The position numbers were made by a program, and so were the translations under genes. Of a DNA stretch of 48,518 bases, positions 47,641 to 48,518 are shown in pieces. Position 1 is the first letter of the stretch. Every line of letters starts with the position of its first letter. A model generated the notes under the pieces. That model saw nothing but the letters and a program-made list of their open reading frames with translations. It did not search any database and was not told where the DNA came from. This stretch comes from a virus: IMG/VR virus record IMGVR_UViG_3300031952_000029, positions 1 to 48,518 of that record; one strand, 5' to 3'.

Positions 47641-47901
47641 TTATTCAAAATAATTAACTATGAATTCATACAATTTCAAATATTCTCTTCTGGCATTATC
47701 CAAACATTTTTCTTCATACCCTTTTGCTGTTATTATATTACTCTTTAATAATTCATTTAAATTATTATTACTAAATGTATGTCCAAATAATTCTAGCCAA
47801 TCACTTAAATTTTCAACAATATTTTCTTCTCCCCAAGGATATAAATAAAAACAAATTTTTAAAGAAAATGGAAGATTTTTTACTTGTTGATAAGTTAACA
47901 T
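47641..47901 (-). CDS. Small unknown protein
   Basis: This 86-aa helical protein starts at ATG 47901, with AAGG upstream; a TTG at 47919 is also in frame. It contains PFSLKICFYLYPWGEENIVE and CLDNARREYLKLYEFIVNYF. An AAATAAATTTATTT palindrome (47919-47932) lies upstream, related in style to the dispersed motif. No function is recognised. Confidence 0.55.
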   Translation of the reverse strand: MLTYQQVKNLPFSLKICFYLYPWGEENIVENLSDWLELFGHTFSNNNLNELLKSNIITAKGYEEKCLDNARREYLKLYEFIVNYFE

Positions 47902-47933
47902 TTTTTGCCTTTTTAACAAAATAAATTTATTTT

Positions 47934-48212
47934 TTAATATCTATATCTTGCGATAACATCATCTGTGCAGGGAATAACTCTTTGAATATGTTCTTCGCTG
48001 CCAACCTTATCACCGCTTCTTTTTATAAACTCAAAATCATTATCTGCAAAATGAGCATAAATACACCAATCTTCAGCATATCCTTTAATTGCTATCCATT
48101 TAAGTAGTTTATCACTATTTGTCATATTTATTCCAGATGAATTGTCTGAGACAGTTCCTCGTGCAAATTCCAGTCCATCTTCAAGTTCTAAAAATTTTTC
48201 TAGTGTCAACAT
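47934..48212 (-). CDS. Unknown protein, first gene after tRNA-Tyr
   Basis: This 92-aa protein starts at ATG after AAAGGAG. It contains FLELEDGLEFARGTVSDNSS, LLKWIAIKGYAEDWCIYAHF and VIPCTDDVIARYRY, the look of a small conserved early protein. No family is recognised. It follows the tRNA gene and may share its promoter. Confidence 0.6.
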   Translation of the reverse strand: MLTLEKFLELEDGLEFARGTVSDNSSGINMTNSDKLLKWIAIKGYAEDWCIYAHFADNDFEFIKRSGDKVGSEEHIQRVIPCTDDVIARYRY

Positions 48213-48307
48213 TATATTTTTCTCCTTTTATGTATAAATTTTATTTAATCTTTTTTATGGTCTGTACAAGAATCGAAATCGTTTTTTCTGGTTGGCAGCC
48301 AGACCAA

Positions 48308-48394
48308 TGGCGACAGAGAGATTCGAACTCCCAACGTCCATTTAAGGAAACTGCTCTACAGGCAGCTGCGACCAACCGTATTCGCCTTATCGCC
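48308..48394 (-). tRNA. tRNA-Tyr: tRNA-Tyr (GTA)
   Basis: An 87-nt tRNA folds fully on the - strand. The acceptor stem is GGCGATA with TGTCGCC (one G-T pair), discriminator A. The D stem is GCGA with TCGC. The anticodon stem is GCTGC with GCAGT around loop CTGTAGA, anticodon GTA. A long variable arm of 17 nt follows, as expected for bacterial tRNA-Tyr, and a T stem GGGAG with CTCTC around TTCGAAT. CCA is not encoded. It has its own promoter. Confidence 0.95.
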
Positions 48395-48405
48395 TTGATT
48401 ATTAT

Positions 48406-48434
48406 AGTATAACACAATAAACATATTTTGTCAA
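48406..48434 (-). promoter_or_regulatory. Sigma70-type promoter for tRNA-Tyr, extended -10
   Basis: On the - strand TTGACA (48434-48429) is followed after 17 bases by TATACT (48411-48406), with TG before the -10 (TGTTATACT). It lies about 12 bases from the tRNA 5' end and overlaps the stop of the upstream partial gene. Confidence 0.85.
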
Positions 48435-48518
48435 GCAATTATTTTACGATCACAAATTTCTCTCATTGAACAAATTTCAGAACAGAAATACTTATTTTTC
48501 TTATCAGTATTAGCAAAC
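48431..48518 (-). CDS. 3' end of a gene entering from the right edge (partial)
   Basis: A frame open from the window edge ends at TGA (48433-48431) and reads ANTDKKNKYFCSEICSMREI then CDRKIIA. Three cysteines in a short stretch suggest a small metal-binding end. Too little is visible for a call. Confidence 0.45.
   Translation of the reverse strand, partial: FANTDKKNKYFCSEICSMREICDRKIIA

Noticed and set aside
48119-48438. Open frames on both strands over the tRNA gene
   Set aside because: They are shadows of the tRNA-Tyr gene and its promoter, with no ribosome sites.

Overview
The window is part of the genome of an AT-rich, long-tailed (siphovirus-type) phage of a low-GC Gram-positive (Bacillota-like) host. 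The evidence is a canonical head-to-tail gene order, strong AGGAGG ribosome binding sites, TTGACA/TATAAT promoters with an extended -10, and low G+C. No host is named in the sequence. A B12-dependent ribonucleotide reductase fits an anaerobic or facultative setting but does not prove it. Both edges cut through genes, so the genome is larger than the window.

Right-facing late genes fill about 1-27,520. The head module (1-4,530) holds a protease/scaffold polyprotein, a decoration protein, the major capsid protein and a GIY-YIG homing endonuclease. The neck and tail-tube module (4,616-11,638) holds connector-type proteins, an Ig-decorated tail tube and a tail assembly chaperone overlapping a zinc-ribbon ORF, and is interrupted by an IS200/IS605 remnant (6,175-6,341). 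At 11,699-13,924 lie an M23/SH3 lysin, a RuvC-like resolvase and a tyrosine recombinase. The tail tip module (13,960-26,738) holds the tape measure, Dit, Tal, several fibre-like proteins, a repeat protein of four 147-bp units and a glycosyltransferase-methyltransferase fusion. A pair of small membrane proteins (26,784-27,522) looks like the lysis cassette. A two-way terminator at 27,531-27,570 separates this block from the converging leftward block.

Leftward genes fill 48,518-27,597 and look like early/middle genes. They begin with tRNA-Tyr and run through small unknown proteins, four DNA methyltransferases, an HNH-AP2 homing endonuclease, a DnaE-type replicative polymerase and a nucleotide-metabolism set (ThyX-like, SGNH-like, IMPDH/GMP-reductase-like, deoxynucleotidase, guanylate-kinase-like, class II ribonucleotide reductase, MazG-like). 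Together these could reshape the dNTP pool and protect phage DNA.

The signal least explained by genes is a palindrome, ATAAAA-N6-TTTTAT. It recurs in at least twelve perfect copies plus several near copies, nearly all at gene boundaries on both arms, often overlapping a stop codon and 10-25 nt before the next start. Other points of interest are the fibre repeat protein followed by a fused sugar/methyl transferase, enzymes with replaced catalytic residues (M23 His to Phe, SGNH Ser to Cys), and a GC-richer gene island at 31,230-31,872.
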